In this document: positions 1 through 5,289 of the stretch, one piece after another | Layout of the letters: the number at the start of each line of letters is the position of its first letter | How positions within the stretch are numbered: position 1 is the stretch's first letter | Assembly (NCBI GenBank): GCA_027002315.1 | Contig: JALWZV010000037.1 | Span: forward strand, 1 to 6,276 | DNA from: Candidatus Roizmanbacteria bacterium | Lineage (GTDB): Bacteria > Patescibacteriota > Microgenomatia > UBA1406 > GWC2-37-13 | Length of the DNA: 6,276 nt | Reading direction: 5' to 3' | Made by a program: the position numbers and the translations under genes | The notes under the pieces: generated by a model | What the model was told of the DNA's origin: nothing | Databases searched by the model: none | What the model saw: only the letters and a program-made list of their open reading frames with translations

Positions 1-309
1 AGCTACACTAAGATTATTTTTTAATATACTTTCGTACACCTTCACCATATCGTTTTTATTACTTAGTCTAGATAGAGTAAAAAGATGGCTTTTTGATATA
101 AATTTTCCATAATAACCATCAATCACCATCGAGGGCAGTTTGCTCAATCTACGAATGTGAGATATGTAAGCTGGTTTGAGTTTTAGACCGCGTGCAACAT
201 CTATGAGCCTTAGTCCTTTTTCTTTTATATAGAAATTTATAAGTTTTGCTTTATAAATGATGTCATTTGTCGAGAAAAATTGTTCGCGAAGCTTTTCTAT
301 TGTTTCCAT
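1..309 (-). CDS. ParB-type HTH protein, 5' part (continues beyond window start)
   Basis: An open frame reads leftward from an ATG at 309-307 through 103 codons with no stop, so the gene runs off the window. It starts METIEKLREQFFSTND. Residues about 30-75 read GLRLIDVARGLKLKPAYISH, then RRLSKLPSMVIDGYYGKFIS, then KSHLFTLSRL. This is the layout of the DNA-binding helix-turn-helix of ParB/Spo0J/KorB proteins: helix-turn-helix, LP, a short acidic/hydrophobic linker, IS-x-SH, then a helix ending near SV. In canonical ParB a CTP-binding ParB/Srx domain of about 100 residues precedes this; here only about 30 residues do. It is therefore an HTH-only relative, not a full partition protein, unless the true start is missed, and no in-frame upstream extension through the repeats is plausible. 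I see no clear Shine-Dalgarno. A DNA-binding or regulatory role is inferred; the C-terminal part is not visible. Confidence 0.7.
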   Translation of the reverse strand, partial: METIEKLREQFFSTNDIIYKAKLINFYIKEKGLRLIDVARGLKLKPAYISHIRRLSKLPSMVIDGYYGKFISKSHLFTLSRLSNKNDMVKVYESILKNNLSVA

Positions 310-354
310 AAAGATAGGATAAAGTGTATCTTCTTTAATAATACTAAAATAATT

Positions 355-385
355 GTATTTAGTATTTAGTATTTAGTATTTAGTA
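355..385. repeat. Tandem heptamer GTATTTA, about 4.4 copies
   Basis: Four perfect head-to-tail copies of GTATTTA occupy 355-382, followed by a partial GTA at 383-385. The run directly abuts the ACGTCATTGCGAG start of the first palindromic unit. It lies about 45 bases upstream of the ParB-like start codon, inside or next to that gene's promoter, so copy-number slippage could alter its expression (inference). I remember similar TAGTATT-type runs from other CPR assemblies but cannot verify that here. Confidence 0.9.
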
Positions 386-465
386 CGTCATTGCGAGCCT
401 GCCTACCGCAGGCAGGGAGCGAACGGAGAGAGCGACGTGGCAATCCCCGCCGTTATGATTTTTAA
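385..465 (+). repeat. REP-like palindromic unit A
   Basis: The unit begins ACGTCATTGCGAG (385-397) and ends GCAATCCCCGCCG plus TTATGATTTTTAA (440-465). ATTGC at the left and GCAAT at the right are complementary, so the whole unit can fold. Inside is a perfect 7-bp hairpin, CCTGCCT (398-404) and AGGCAGG (410-416), with the five-base loop ACCGC. The right end matches unit B at 24 of 26 positions. The pattern of constant ends and a variable inner hairpin is typical of REP/MITE-type elements mobilised in trans by a Y1 transposase; none is encoded here. Confidence 0.85.
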
Positions 466-482
466 CCTGTCGTTTATCTATC

Positions 483-556
483 ACGTCATTGCGAGGAACG
501 AATCCACGCTAAGCGTGGCGAAGTGACGAAGCAATCCCCGCCGTTACGATTCTTAA
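483..556 (+). repeat. REP-like palindromic unit B
   Basis: This has the same orientation and the same ends as unit A: ACGTCATTGCGAG at 483-495 and the GCAATCCCCGCCG-type end at 531-556, differing from A only by T/C changes at 547 and 552. The inner part differs: CCACGCT (504-510) and AGCGTGG (512-518) form a perfect 7-bp palindrome around a single A. Conserved ends with a swapped core show that A and B are not a simple recent tandem duplication. Confidence 0.85.
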
Positions 557-593
557 TACAACCCATGAAAAACTAAACAATAGCCAGTCCTAC

Positions 594-711
594 TCTCATA
601 TAGTCGGAGATCGCCACGCTCGCTAATCGCTCGCTCGCGATGACGTAAGAGAGTAGTCATTGCGATCCTCCCAACTTGTCGGGAGGAGAAGCAATCCCCG
701 CCTATATGAGA
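594..711. repeat. 118-bp MITE-like foldback element made of two inverted REP units
   Basis: The outer 21 bases at 594-614 and 691-711 are inverted complements with only three mismatches (604/701, 608/697 and 612/693); the outermost ten, TCTCATATAG and CTATATGAGA, match perfectly. Inside lie a degenerate unit in minus orientation (about 604-645, with CGTCATCGCGAG on the minus strand) and a plus-orientation unit (656-702, GTCATTGCGA to GCAATCCCCGCC). Their inner ends at 635-644 and 656-665 also pair, around an 11-base centre at 645-655. The plus unit has its own hairpin, TCCTCCC (666-672) with GGGAGGA (681-687). I see no obvious target-site duplication outside the terminal repeats. Confidence 0.8.
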
Positions 712-717
712 ACAAAA

Positions 718-736
718 CTAACTTTTGTTAAGTTAG
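718..736. other. Small hairpin upstream of antiporter gene
   Basis: CTAACTT (718-724) and AAGTTAG (730-736) form a perfect 7-bp stem with the loop TTGTT. A second, purely A/T stem follows: AAAATTAA (756-763) with TTAATTTT (769-776). Both lie just upstream of the putative promoter. They could be operator-like or chance structures in AT-rich DNA. There is no gene reading into them, so a terminator role is unlikely. Confidence 0.4.
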
Positions 737-785
737 ATTTGGTTTGGTGAAGTTCAAAATTAATTTTTTTAATTTTTGTATATAT

Positions 786-814
786 TTGACTTTTGGGTGA
801 TAAAATTTTAGATT
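786..814 (+). promoter_or_regulatory. Putative promoter of the antiporter unit
   Basis: TGATAAAAT at 798-806 matches an extended -10 (TGnTATAAT) with one mismatch. An alternative pairing is TTGACT at 786-791 as -35, 17 bases, then the weaker TAGATT at 809-814 as -10. Either choice puts transcription start within about 15 bases of the ATG at 825, so the mRNA would have a very short leader, fitting the lack of a Shine-Dalgarno sequence. The repeat elements end about 75 bases upstream. Confidence 0.45.
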
Positions 815-824
815 GTATATAGAG

Positions 825-2549
825 ATGACAGAAATATCATTCAATTTTTTAATAAACCTTTTCTTCTTCTTATCTTTTCCCTTTATTGGAGGATATTTGG
901 CCGTTAAATATAAACTATCACCTTTAATTGGTTATATCTTAGGGGGTATTATTATGGGACTGTTTTTTAGTCAAAGATTTTCTCATGATTTTTTGTCCAA
1001 TATTGCTGTTTTAGGTTTATCTATACTCGTGTTTGCAATAGGAATGGAGGTTGATTTCAAGTCTATTAAGATGTTTGGTAAGTTTGTTCTCTGGGGAGGA
1101 TTAATTCAATTAGGAGCAAGTGCAATTTTAATTTTCGTTTTATCTGTTGTTTTTGGTTTTAATTTAATAGAGTCTTTCTTTTTTGGTTTTGCTTTTGCTT
1201 TATCTTCTACAGCTGTTGTTGCAAAGATCATTCAAGATAAAGGAGAGGAGAGTTCATTTTTAGGAGGGATAACAATTGGCATCTTGATTTTACAGGACAT
1301 AGCTTTAATACCACTGATAATAATTTTTTCTTCATTTAGTAAAGATGCGAGTTTTATCAATGTGTCTAAAAGCATAATTTTAAATAGCATCAAGGCAGGA
1401 GTCTTACTTGTGAGCGTTTATTTTATAGGAGAAACAATTATGCCGTTTATGTTAGATAAGGTAGCAAATATATCTCAAGAAATATTTAATTTGTTTATTA
1501 TTTTATTTATAGTTGGTTCTTTGGCTTTGTTTTCTTGGCTCCACATCTCTGTGTTGTTGGCAGCGTTTTTAGCTGGAATTTTATTAAACAAGACGCTGGA
1601 GCAGGAGCAAGTATTTTCGCAGATAAGGACAGTCAGAGATCTTTTGGCTATAGTGTTTTTTGTTACTTTGGGAATAGGTATAAACCTATACTTTGTTTTT
1701 ACACACTCTTTGTCAATACTAATTTTTGTGTTGTTTTTGGTTTTAATTAAGTTTTTAGTTGTTTTGATTCTCTTTTTGGCTTTTAGATTTCATACAAAGA
1801 CGGCGTTTCTTATTGCTTCATACCTTTTTGAGGTAGGGGAGGGGGCTTTTATTATTATTTACCAAGGACTACAAAGTGGTGTTATTAGTAGTGATAGTTA
1901 CAACTTTGCAGTCTCAACTGTGGTAATAACCTTACTCCTGACCCCTTTTATTATTAATTACAATGACAAGCTTTATAGTATTGTTAGGAAGTTTACAAAG
2001 AAATTCTTTCCTTTTATTGGTAAGTTTATCAGCTATAAATTTGACAGAGAGAGTCCGAACATCAGTATTCTCCCTTATAAAAATCACGTTGTGATATGTG
2101 GATATGGAAGAGTGGGAAGGTATATCGGAAGAGCATTAACCCTTGCAAAGATACCTTTTGTTGCTGTTGATTATAATCTACAAATTGTAAAAAGAGCAAG
2201 ATCGCAAGGAGTTAATATTATTTATGGTGATCCAACAAATATAGATATACTTGATTATCTAGAGGTGGACAATGCCTCTATTTTAATTTCTGCAATACCT
2301 AATAAAAAGTATCAAGAGCAGGTTGTCATTGGGGCTAAAAAACTTAATCCAAAGATAATAATTTTTACAAGGGTGCATAGGAAAGAGGATCAGCAAAGAA
2401 TGAGGGACTTAAATGTTGATGTGATTATTCACCCAGAATTTGAGGCATCGCTTTCCATAATTAGAAAGATATTATTGTACAAAAGATTTTCCAAGGATGA
2501 TGTTAAACGTAAGATTAAAAGATTAAAAATAGAACATGGTATTTTATGA
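825..2549 (+). CDS. KefB/KefC-type CPA2 cation:proton antiporter with C-terminal TrkA-N (RCK) domain
   Basis: A 574-residue inner-membrane transporter expected to exchange K+ or Na+ for H+. Residues 1 to about 390 are a run of hydrophobic spans. They contain the CPA2 signatures LSPLIGYILGG (31-41), FAIGMEVD (70-77), FALSSTAVVAK (from 124) and ILQDIALIP, whose Q157-D158 pair matches the Kef-type QD site rather than the DD of electrogenic Na+/H+ antiporters; GEGAF is at 338-342. After a basic linker comes a Rossmann TrkA-N domain: HVVICGYGRVG with the glycine motif at 426-431, the ribose-binding acidic residue D449 in VAVDYN, and GDPTN. No TrkA-C domain follows, and the protein stops soon after the RCK fold. 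An in-frame TTG at 813 would add four residues; I prefer ATG 825 because the likely promoter leaves almost no leader. The stop overlaps the next gene's start as ATGA, implying translational coupling. Ion specificity cannot be read from sequence alone. Confidence 0.93.
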   Translation: MTEISFNFLINLFFFLSFPFIGGYLAVKYKLSPLIGYILGGIIMGLFFSQRFSHDFLSNIAVLGLSILVFAIGMEVDFKSIKMFGKFVLWGGLIQLGASAILIFVLSVVFGFNLIESFFFGFAFALSSTAVVAKIIQDKGEESSFLGGITIGILILQDIALIPLIIIFSSFSKDASFINVSKSIILNSIKAGVLLVSVYFIGETIMPFMLDKVANISQEIFNLFIILFIVGSLALFSWLHISVLLAAFLAGILLNKTLEQEQVFSQIRTVRDLLAIVFFVTLGIGINLYFVFTHSLSILIFVLFLVLIKFLVVLILFLAFRFHTKTAFLIASYLFEVGEGAFIIIYQGLQSGVISSDSYNFAVSTVVITLLLTPFIINYNDKLYSIVRKFTKKFFPFIGKFISYKFDRESPNISILPYKNHVVICGYGRVGRYIGRALTLAKIPFVAVDYNLQIVKRARSQGVNIIYGDPTNIDILDYLEVDNASILISAIPNKKYQEQVVIGAKKLNPKIIIFTRVHRKEDQQRMRDLNVDVIIHPEFEASLSIIRKILLYKRFSKDDVKRKIKRLKIEHGIL

Positions 2550-3466
2550 GGACAAGAAAGCGCAGAAGAAAGTTATATCTAAAGATCTCTGTTGGGTTAA
2601 TCGTAATTTTATTCGTCTACTTCATTATTAACTCTTTCTCAAACTCACTGTTTGTTAATAAAAGAAGCAAGATGCTAACGATTGTTTTTTATCAAAAGTA
2701 CCCGGTAGTTTATTTTTTAGATTTTTCTACCTCAATGTTTTACCGGACGGTGTTAAATCCAGATTGGAGAGTTATGGTGCCGGGTGATTATGGTTATTAT
2801 AGAATTGGGGCGTTGCAGAAATTAATGTCTTTAGAGGGAAAAAAAGACATACTCAAGAACACATTTAGTTATATAGACAACTCTATGGTCGATTATTACT
2901 TTTACCCAAGAAAGGTTGATGTTTATTACTCATCTAGCTCTAGTAATCTTTCTAAGGTAAAAAGCCCTAAATTTATCTTTATGAAAAGCAACACCTCCTT
3001 TTTTAATAAATTTTATATTTGGCTTTTTTTATTAAGGAAAACAAATCAAGACTTTATAAACATAGAATATCCGACGTATAGAGATAAAGTGGGCGATTTG
3101 TACTTAGATGTTGATAAATTTTCGAAAAAAACTAAGGGAATGTTCTATGATGTCTCTTATAGAAAAGACAATAAAGATGTACAAATAATTTATACTAATA
3201 GTTATAACTCTGCCGTTGTTATAGCATCTATATTAGAAGGATCAGGAATAAGAGTAATTGATATTTCTAAGGGTGAGAAAAAGAGGAGTGGAGAGGAAAG
3301 AAGCAAATGTGTTTTGATAGATAGCTCTATGTCTTTATCTTATACAGCAAAATCTTTAGCCAGTTTCTTTGATTGTAAGATAAAACATGGCAAGACAAGA
3401 ATATCTGATATAATTCTATTACTGAACGATCAGGAGAAAAGTTGGGTTAAAAATAACACAAATTAA
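2546..3466 (+). CDS. Membrane-anchored LytR/CpsA/Psr-like protein with LytR_C-like C-terminus
   Basis: A 306-residue protein. A very basic N-terminus (MRTRKRRRKLYLK) precedes one transmembrane helix (about 11-30), so the rest should face outside. Residues about 43-125 resemble a degenerate LCP core: a VPGDYGYYRIGALQKL segment (78-93), then an E and a VDYYFYP stretch, as in the R-x-G-A-x-x-L...VD-x-Y pattern of LCP proteins. Residues about 211-295, VQIIYTNSYNSAVVIASIL followed by GSGIRVIDI and ending in ISDIILLLND, resemble the LytR_C domain (short strand, helix, strand, final D-I-hydrophobic-L-N-D). LCP proteins attach polymers to the cell wall; here I cannot place the catalytic arginines and aspartates with confidence, so enzyme activity is uncertain. 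The ATG overlaps the antiporter stop, with no clear ribosome site. Unusual features are tyrosine/serine-rich patches such as DVYYSSSSSN. The family call rests on pattern memory. Confidence 0.5.
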   Translation: MRTRKRRRKLYLKISVGLIVILFVYFIINSFSNSLFVNKRSKMLTIVFYQKYPVVYFLDFSTSMFYRTVLNPDWRVMVPGDYGYYRIGALQKLMSLEGKKDILKNTFSYIDNSMVDYYFYPRKVDVYYSSSSSNLSKVKSPKFIFMKSNTSFFNKFYIWLFLLRKTNQDFINIEYPTYRDKVGDLYLDVDKFSKKTKGMFYDVSYRKDNKDVQIIYTNSYNSAVVIASILEGSGIRVIDISKGEKKRSGEERSKCVLIDSSMSLSYTAKSLASFFDCKIKHGKTRISDIILLLNDQEKSWVKNNTN

Positions 3467-3473
3467 GTTTACA

Positions 3474-3686
3474 ATGACAGTATTTCTAATATTATTGCTT
3501 ATTTTTTTAATCTCCTTTATCTTAGCTTTACGTTCAATGGGCGATTTTAAAACGCCGGAGATTATTAAGCATGTTATTGAAAGTAAAAGGCTGAAGGGGA
3601 CAATAGTCTTCTTTAAAGACGAGGTTAAACGTTATTCTTCTTCATCATCATCTGTCGGTGAGGCTGATGATATCAAACTAGAGTAA
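3474..3686 (+). CDS. Small single-span membrane protein, unknown function
   Basis: A 70-residue protein starting seven bases after the previous stop. Residues 2-19 (FLILLLIFLISFILAL) are one transmembrane helix; the rest is a charged soluble tail containing SMGDFKTPEIIKHVIESK, GTIVFFKDEVKRY and a run of six serines at 55-60, ending VGEADDIKLE. The membrane helix, tight spacing and shared strand suggest it is the last gene of the antiporter unit. Its final 55 bases (3632-3686) are antisense to the 3' end of the TPR gene, so the serine run and the acidic tail of the other protein share the same DNA. I think the central GTIVFFKDEVKRYSSSSSS motif recurs in Microgenomates proteins but cannot confirm this. 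No function can be assigned; a chance ORF is less likely given the clean membrane helix. Confidence 0.65.
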   Translation: MTVFLILLLIFLISFILALRSMGDFKTPEIIKHVIESKRLKGTIVFFKDEVKRYSSSSSSVGEADDIKLE

Positions 3687-4480
3687 TCCTCCTTTTCTTT
3701 TAACAAGGTATCAGCAAGTTGTTCGATGTTAGACTCAGATATTTCTGGTAACTCTTCTTTCTCTTCCTCAATGCTACTTATATCATCAATCTCTTTATCC
3801 TCCTCATCTCCAAGAAATTTTTTTTCTATCTTATCTATATTTCTGGTTAAGTCTTCTGGAAAGGAGATATTGTTTCGAACTTTTTGTCCCTTAGATACCT
3901 CTTTAATGAAAACAACAATATGTTGACCATCAAACTCTTTTATATATGCCTTGTACTTACTTCCTGCATTAATAAATAAAATCAGTCTCTTTGATATATC
4001 ATCTGGCAATGCTCCAATGTAGTCGCCATCTTCATTACGTATCTCAATTCTTTTACGTCTTATTTTTAGATAAACCTCTTCTCCTAAAGAAACACTAGCT
4101 ATTACATCTTTTTGTCCTAAATTTACCAGAGTGGCGTTTATGGTGGATCCTGGCACACTTAAAAAAGTGTTTGGGTCGAGATTGACCGTTTTATGTTGAG
4201 ATTTTGAGGTTACATTTTTAACCACTTTCATTCGCTGAATGTTTTGCAATGCGATTTTATTGCCAGGTTGAATCCTTAAAACTTTTTTATAACATCTTTC
4301 TGCCCTCTTAATATCATTAAGCTGTGAGTATGCAAATCCCATACGTAAAAGCGCCTCTATGTTACTGCGATCAAGTTTTAGTATTTCCTTGTTTTTAGCC
4401 ATTGCATCTTCCCATTTGGAAGATAAGGCAAGATTAACTGCTTCTGTTCCTAGCGTTTCGATTTTATCTTGAAGGTTCAT
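3632..4480 (-). CDS. TPR protein with possible HIRAN-like domain and acidic C-terminal tail
   Basis: A 282-residue soluble protein with no signal peptide. Residues about 9-40 and 41-75 form two tetratricopeptide repeats (the second includes IEALLRMGFAYSQLNDIKRA, then CYKKVLRIQPGN), normally a protein-binding scaffold. Residues about 112-194 form a beta-rich domain: EEVYLKIRRKRIEIRNEDGD, YIGALPDDISKRLILFINAG, then SKYKAYIKEFDGQHIVVFIK. The order charged strand, D/N-G, IG-x-LP, hydrophobic helix, AG, strand resembles HIRAN domains, which bind DNA ends or stalled-fork DNA in helicases; this is an inference. Residues 223-282 are strongly acidic and probably disordered, ending TDDDEEE. The start is fixed by a strong promoter just upstream (4504-4531), although I see no Shine-Dalgarno. 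It diverges from yebC and overlaps the small membrane gene tail to tail. Confidence 0.8.
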   Translation of the reverse strand: MNLQDKIETLGTEAVNLALSSKWEDAMAKNKEILKLDRSNIEALLRMGFAYSQLNDIKRAERCYKKVLRIQPGNKIALQNIQRMKVVKNVTSKSQHKTVNLDPNTFLSVPGSTINATLVNLGQKDVIASVSLGEEVYLKIRRKRIEIRNEDGDYIGALPDDISKRLILFINAGSKYKAYIKEFDGQHIVVFIKEVSKGQKVRNNISFPEDLTRNIDKIEKKFLGDEEDKEIDDISSIEEEKEELPEISESNIEQLADTLLKEKEDYSSLISSASPTDDDEEE

Positions 4481-4503
4481 AGATAATTAAATTAGGTTAA
4501 GAA

Positions 4504-4531
4504 ATTATATTCCATTTTCTTAGTATGTCAA
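4504..4531 (-). promoter_or_regulatory. Consensus sigma-70 promoter of the TPR gene
   Basis: On the minus strand, TTGACA (4531-4526) is followed by a 16-base spacer and TATAAT (4509-4504). Both hexamers are perfect matches to the vegetative consensus, with a near-optimal spacer. The expected start is near 4497, about 17 bases ahead of the ATG at 4480. This is the strongest promoter-like sequence I found in the window. Confidence 0.85.
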
Positions 4532-4532
4532 G

Positions 4533-4538
4533 TATAAT
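4533..4538 (+). promoter_or_regulatory. -10 box of the yebC promoter
   Basis: TATAAT at 4533-4538 reads toward yebC. The -35 region 17 bases upstream (TTCCAT, 4510-4515) is weak and has no TG extension. The expected start near 4545 gives a leader of about 25 bases that includes the AAGG ribosome site at 4558-4561. The whole promoter footprint coincides with that of the divergent TPR-gene promoter. Confidence 0.55.
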
Positions 4539-4557
4539 TAAGTTCATATAAATTACC

Positions 4558-4561
4558 AAGG
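4558..4561 (+). promoter_or_regulatory. Ribosome binding site of yebC
   Basis: AAGG lies eight bases ahead of the ATG at 4570. It is the clearest Shine-Dalgarno-like site in the window; the other genes lack one, start by overlap, or have very short leaders. Confidence 0.55.
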
Positions 4562-4569
4562 TAAAAAAA

Positions 4570-5286
4570 ATGTCAGGACACTCCAAATGGTCGCAGATTA
4601 AACGGAAGAAGGGTATTAACGATGTAAAAAAAGGTTTAGTATTTTCTAAGTTGTCTAAGGCAATTACTTTGGCGGTTATAGAAGGAGGAGGGATAACAGA
4701 TCCTAATTTAAACGCTTCTTTAAGGATTGTGGTAGAAAAGGCTAAAAAAGAGAACATGCCGAAAGATAATATTAAAAGAGCGATAGAGAAGGGGACTGGA
4801 AGCAACAAATCCCAACTTAAACAAATAATTTATGAAGGTTTTGCCCCTTTTAATATTCCATTTATAGCGGTTGCTACGACTGATAATACCAACAGAACAT
4901 TAGCTGACCTACGTCATACTGTAGAGAAGGCTGGTGGTAAGCTTGCTAATCCCGGTGCAGTGTCTTATTTGTTTAAAAAGAATTGCTTGGTGGTTTTTGA
5001 TAAAAACGAGACAAAAGAAGAGGATGTTTTTAATTTTGCCGATAAGTTGGGTAGTGTTGATATTGACCAGAATGAAAATGAGTATTTTGTTTACCTTCCC
5101 TTTGAAAAACTAGGACAGGCCACAGAAAGTCTTAAAGGCAAGCAATTTAAGTCAATAAATGCTATATACAGACCTACTTCTCCGATTAATATTCCGAGTG
5201 AAGATGAGTACAACAAGCTTACATCCTTTGTTGATTTAGTTGAGGGTTTGGAAGACATAGAGAAAGTTTTTTTAGCTCTAAAATAG
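4570..5286 (+). CDS. yebC: YebC/PmpR/TACO1 family protein
   Basis: A 238-residue cytoplasmic protein of normal family length. The family was first described as a transcriptional regulator; more recent work on bacterial and mitochondrial members ties it to translation, relieving ribosome stalling at proline-rich stretches. Signatures in order are MSGHSKWSQIKRKK (1-14), KGLVFSKLSKAIT, EGGGITDPNLNASLR (38-52), ENMPKDNIKRAIEKG (61-75), IIYEGFAPF (86-94), TDNTNRT (104-110), GAVSYLF (129-135), and a C-terminal VEGLEDIEKV matching the usual LE-DNDDV region. The typical YEGYGPGG is changed to YEGFAPFN, so the GPGG turn is lost. The start is supported by the conserved MxGHSKW end and AAGG eight bases upstream. 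A membrane-protein gene begins three bases after the stop; its promoter region is shared with the divergent TPR gene. Confidence 0.97.
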   Translation: MSGHSKWSQIKRKKGINDVKKGLVFSKLSKAITLAVIEGGGITDPNLNASLRIVVEKAKKENMPKDNIKRAIEKGTGSNKSQLKQIIYEGFAPFNIPFIAVATTDNTNRTLADLRHTVEKAGGKLANPGAVSYLFKKNCLVVFDKNETKEEDVFNFADKLGSVDIDQNENEYFVYLPFEKLGQATESLKGKQFKSINAIYRPTSPINIPSEDEYNKLTSFVDLVEGLEDIEKVFLALK

Positions 5287-5289
5287 TTT

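Larger units (their letters stand above)
310..824. other. Repeat-rich divergent intergenic region
   Basis: There is no credible coding frame between the leftward ParB-like gene and the rightward antiporter gene. In order, the region holds about 45 AT-rich bases that must carry the ParB-like gene's promoter (no convincing -35/-10 pair seen), the tandem heptamer run at 355-385, two direct REP-like units at 385-465 and 483-556, a spacer, a foldback element at 594-711, small AT-rich hairpins at 718-736 and 756-776, and the antiporter promoter. The repeat units are clearly more G+C-rich than the surrounding DNA, which suggests insertion into an originally AT-rich spacer. Confidence 0.8.

Noticed and set aside
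1..309. Full chromosome-partition ParB and a nearby replication origin
   Set aside because: The N-terminal ParB domain is missing and I see no parS-like 16-bp palindrome, DnaA-box cluster, parA or dnaA in the window.
355..711. CRISPR array
   Set aside because: The repeats differ in length and orientation, have variable cores, and are not separated by uniform unique spacers; no cas genes are present.
718..776. Rho-independent terminator upstream of the antiporter
   Set aside because: No gene on either strand reads into these hairpins; the second stem is entirely A/T and the first lacks a T-tract.
1535..1750. Plus-strand ORF inside the antiporter gene
   Set aside because: It lies in another frame of a clearly recognised antiporter, and its product shows no domain features.
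2547..2549. TGA read as glycine (genetic code 25)
   Set aside because: TGA stops coincide with ATGA overlaps at 2546-2549 and 6099-6102, glycines use GGN, and reading through would add only a few codons before another stop.
3726..3926. Plus-strand ORF opposite the TPR gene tail
   Set aside because: Its serine-rich product is the antisense image of the acidic codons of the TPR protein.
4497..4808. Minus-strand ORF across the yebC start
   Set aside because: It is antisense to the conserved YebC N-terminus and covers the divergent promoters; there is no family resemblance.
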